From Pseudocercospora fijiensis CIRAD86 (lineage: Eukaryota > Ascomycota > Dothideomycetes > Mycosphaerellales > Mycosphaerellaceae), in contig NW_006921538.1 in assembly GCF_000340215.1 (NCBI RefSeq), forward strand, positions 3,321,709-3,385,708: 64,000 nucleotides of DNA. Direction: 5' to 3'. The position numbers and the translations under genes are program-made. The notes beneath the pieces were generated by a model, which made no database searches, had not been told where the DNA came from, and saw only the letters and a program-made list of their open reading frames with translations. This document shows positions 62,400-64,000 of the stretch, piece by piece (positions within the stretch are counted from its first letter, which is position 1; every line of letters begins with the position of its first letter).

Positions 62400-64000
62400 T
62401 AGGTATCCTTTCTATTTAACAAGGTATTTCTAACCTTACTAGTCTAGGATTTTCTCGACTTTAAACTCATTTTCTTCCTTAGGTTAGAAGTGAAATGTTT
62501 CTTAATACGGTGTTTCGGCGTCTGTAGGTTCTAGTATAGAGATATAGAATACTAGGTAGATTTTCGCGTCGTCCGGTAGTTTAAGTCGGTAATTAACTAG
62601 TCCTTTAGGCTCATTAATTAAAAATGGCCCGACTTTAACGTAGTCTAGTTTCTTAGTCGATCTCCGGGTTTTTAGATTCTTTGTTAGGAGGTAGACCTTA
62701 TCCCCCTTTTTTAGCTAAAGTGCTATTTTTCGTTTAGCATTATATAGTCCCGTAATCTTTTCTTAAGACTCGGCAATTGCCCTTTGCAATTGTTTATATA
62801 CCTGCTTTAAGTCTTCTAAAGCGACTATCGCTTTATCCGCGTATAGATACTATAAATACTGTTCCCCGAACAGCTGCGGATGTTTCCTAAAATTAGCGAA
62901 GAATAGTGTCTCTTTCGTAGTCTCAGATTGTTGGTTGTTTAGTACAAGTTGTACTATAGGCAATAGCGATGCCTAATTGTTTTGTACGTAATTAACGTAG
63001 TGCCGTAAGTATACCTCTAAGGCCTAATTCTTAACTTCCGTTTAGCCGTCTATCTATAGATAGTATACCGTTAATAGCTTATGCTTAATTCTAAGTGTCG
63101 CTATAAGCGTCTTCTAGTAGTTTGACGTAAAGAGCTTGTCTTAATCCGTAATATAGGTCTTTAGAAATCCGTAGTATCGTATAAGTCTATCTAGTACGAG
63201 GTATCCGAGTTGCTCTGCCGTACTTGCTTCGTTAGCAGGAATAAAGTATGTATATTTCGTAAGCCTATCGACTATAACAAGTATTATGTCGTAGCTATGT
63301 CCTATAACCGGATCCTTAGACTTCGGTAGTTTCGTAATAAAGTCTATTATAACTTCGTCCTATAGTTTATCTAGTAGCGTCCTAAATTGGATATGTCTAT
63401 ATCTAGCGTGTCTATTAGCCTTGTTACGCTAATATTATAGACATTTCTTAATATATTCTAGAACTCGTTATCGTATATGTAGGAATCCGAAGCTTCGCTT
63501 AACTAGTTCTATTGTTTTTAAAACTCTAGGGTGTCTAATTTCTGGTCCGTCGTAGTGTTGTCGTATACACTCCGTAACTCGTTCCTTAGGTACTTAGTAT
63601 TTCCTATATTCGATTAGGAACTGTTCTTCTATATCCTAAAGAACTCGTATAGTATAGTTGAATTCTTTTGTGTTAGTACTAAGGCTTCCGTCTTAGTTTG
63701 CTTTTAATATCTGCTACTATACTAGTTCGTAACCCTCTATATAGTCGCTACGGCGGCTTAGTGCGTCGGCTCGTCCGTTCTCGCGTCCTAGGGTATAGCG
63801 GATTTCGAACTTATACTATCCTAGTAGCTCCGACTAGCGGGCCTGTCTTCGGGTTAGTACTTTAGTCGTAGTAAAGTAAGTTAGATTCTTATAATTAGAA
63901 AGAATCGTAAGACTTAGTACTCCTTCCGCGTATACTCGCTAGTATTACAGTAATGCAACTATTGCAAGTAGCTCCTTATTATAGATATCGTAGTTCTGTT
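62400..64000 (-). pseudogene. pol of chromovirus A copy 2 (chromodomain to RNase H), truncated by window end
   Basis: The minus-strand frame shows the chromodomain (about 62410-62500), the integrase C-terminal and core regions (62640-63430), the CPQC zinc region near 63475 and the RNase H end (63720 onward), colinear with 7340-9000 of copy 1. RIP stops are present. Confidence 0.85.

Larger units (their letters stand above)
61111..64000 (-). mobile_element. chromovirus A, second copy, minus strand, running off the window
   Basis: The copy matches 3325-10222 inverted. It enters through its 3' LTR (61111-61456), then the accessory frame (61602-62105), the tRNA-like unit (62146-62312), the chromodomain, integrase and RNase H end, up to the window edge. 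It sits in the integrase of element C. The left flank reads TGTTA (61106-61110), and the matching target duplication should lie beyond the window. RIP changes differ from those of copy 1. Confidence 0.9.

Overview
The window looks like a filamentous ascomycete chromosome (Pezizomycotina; Dothideomycetes is my guess, with low certainty). The reasons are short spliceosomal introns (45-102 bp, GTAnGT...CTAAC...CAG), a Pth11/rhodopsin-type membrane protein, fungal mitoribosomal genes (mS29, mS42-type), and transposons mutated by RIP. The RIP here is unusually strict for one context: CpA/TpG has become TpA/TpA on both strands, while CpG is kept. Old glutamine and tryptophan codons have therefore become TAG/TAA stops, and transposon genes survive only as reading frames full of stops.

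Layout. 1-465: host flank without a clear gene. 471-10860: a PIF/Harbinger-like DNA transposon with 24-bp inverted ends, split by a complete Ty3/gypsy chromovirus (element A, 3325-10222, target duplication ACCGA). 10861-35111: gene island with a Pth11-like receptor, ERD1/EXS protein, a conserved Ser-rich protein, a RING protein, mS29, an interrupted small gene, a sulfotransferase-like pseudogene, a Ulp1-type protease, a Cys-rich single-pass membrane protein, an SOD-fold mitoribosomal protein, a cluster of odd tRNA-like Pol III units and a PHD-PIF1 helicase. 35112-48713: Ty1/copia element (target duplication TGAGG) whose reverse transcriptase is split by chromovirus B (39580-46693, target duplication ACGAT). 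48714-52031: small gene island with a basic orphan protein, an M20 peptidase and a Ser/Asn/Tyr-rich small protein. 52034-55946: a large Tc1/mariner-type element with TA target duplication and extra frames. 55949-56828: very AT-rich decayed DNA. 56829-61110: gypsy element C, cut by a second copy of chromovirus A on the minus strand (61111 to beyond the window end).

The host genes are ordinary housekeeping and cell-surface functions and do not form an operon or an obvious biosynthetic cluster. The most unusual material is of tRNA type. Three Pol III-like units at 31.5-32.4 kb have good acceptor stems, A and B boxes and T-run terminators, but have long insertions in the anticodon arm and no U33. 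A separate proline-tRNA-like cloverleaf with a roughly 90-nt anticodon-loop insertion rides inside both copies of chromovirus A. Next to it lies an antisense accessory frame with a Cys cluster. Gene limits inside RIP-mutated elements are approximate, and all domain calls were made by eye from the translation.
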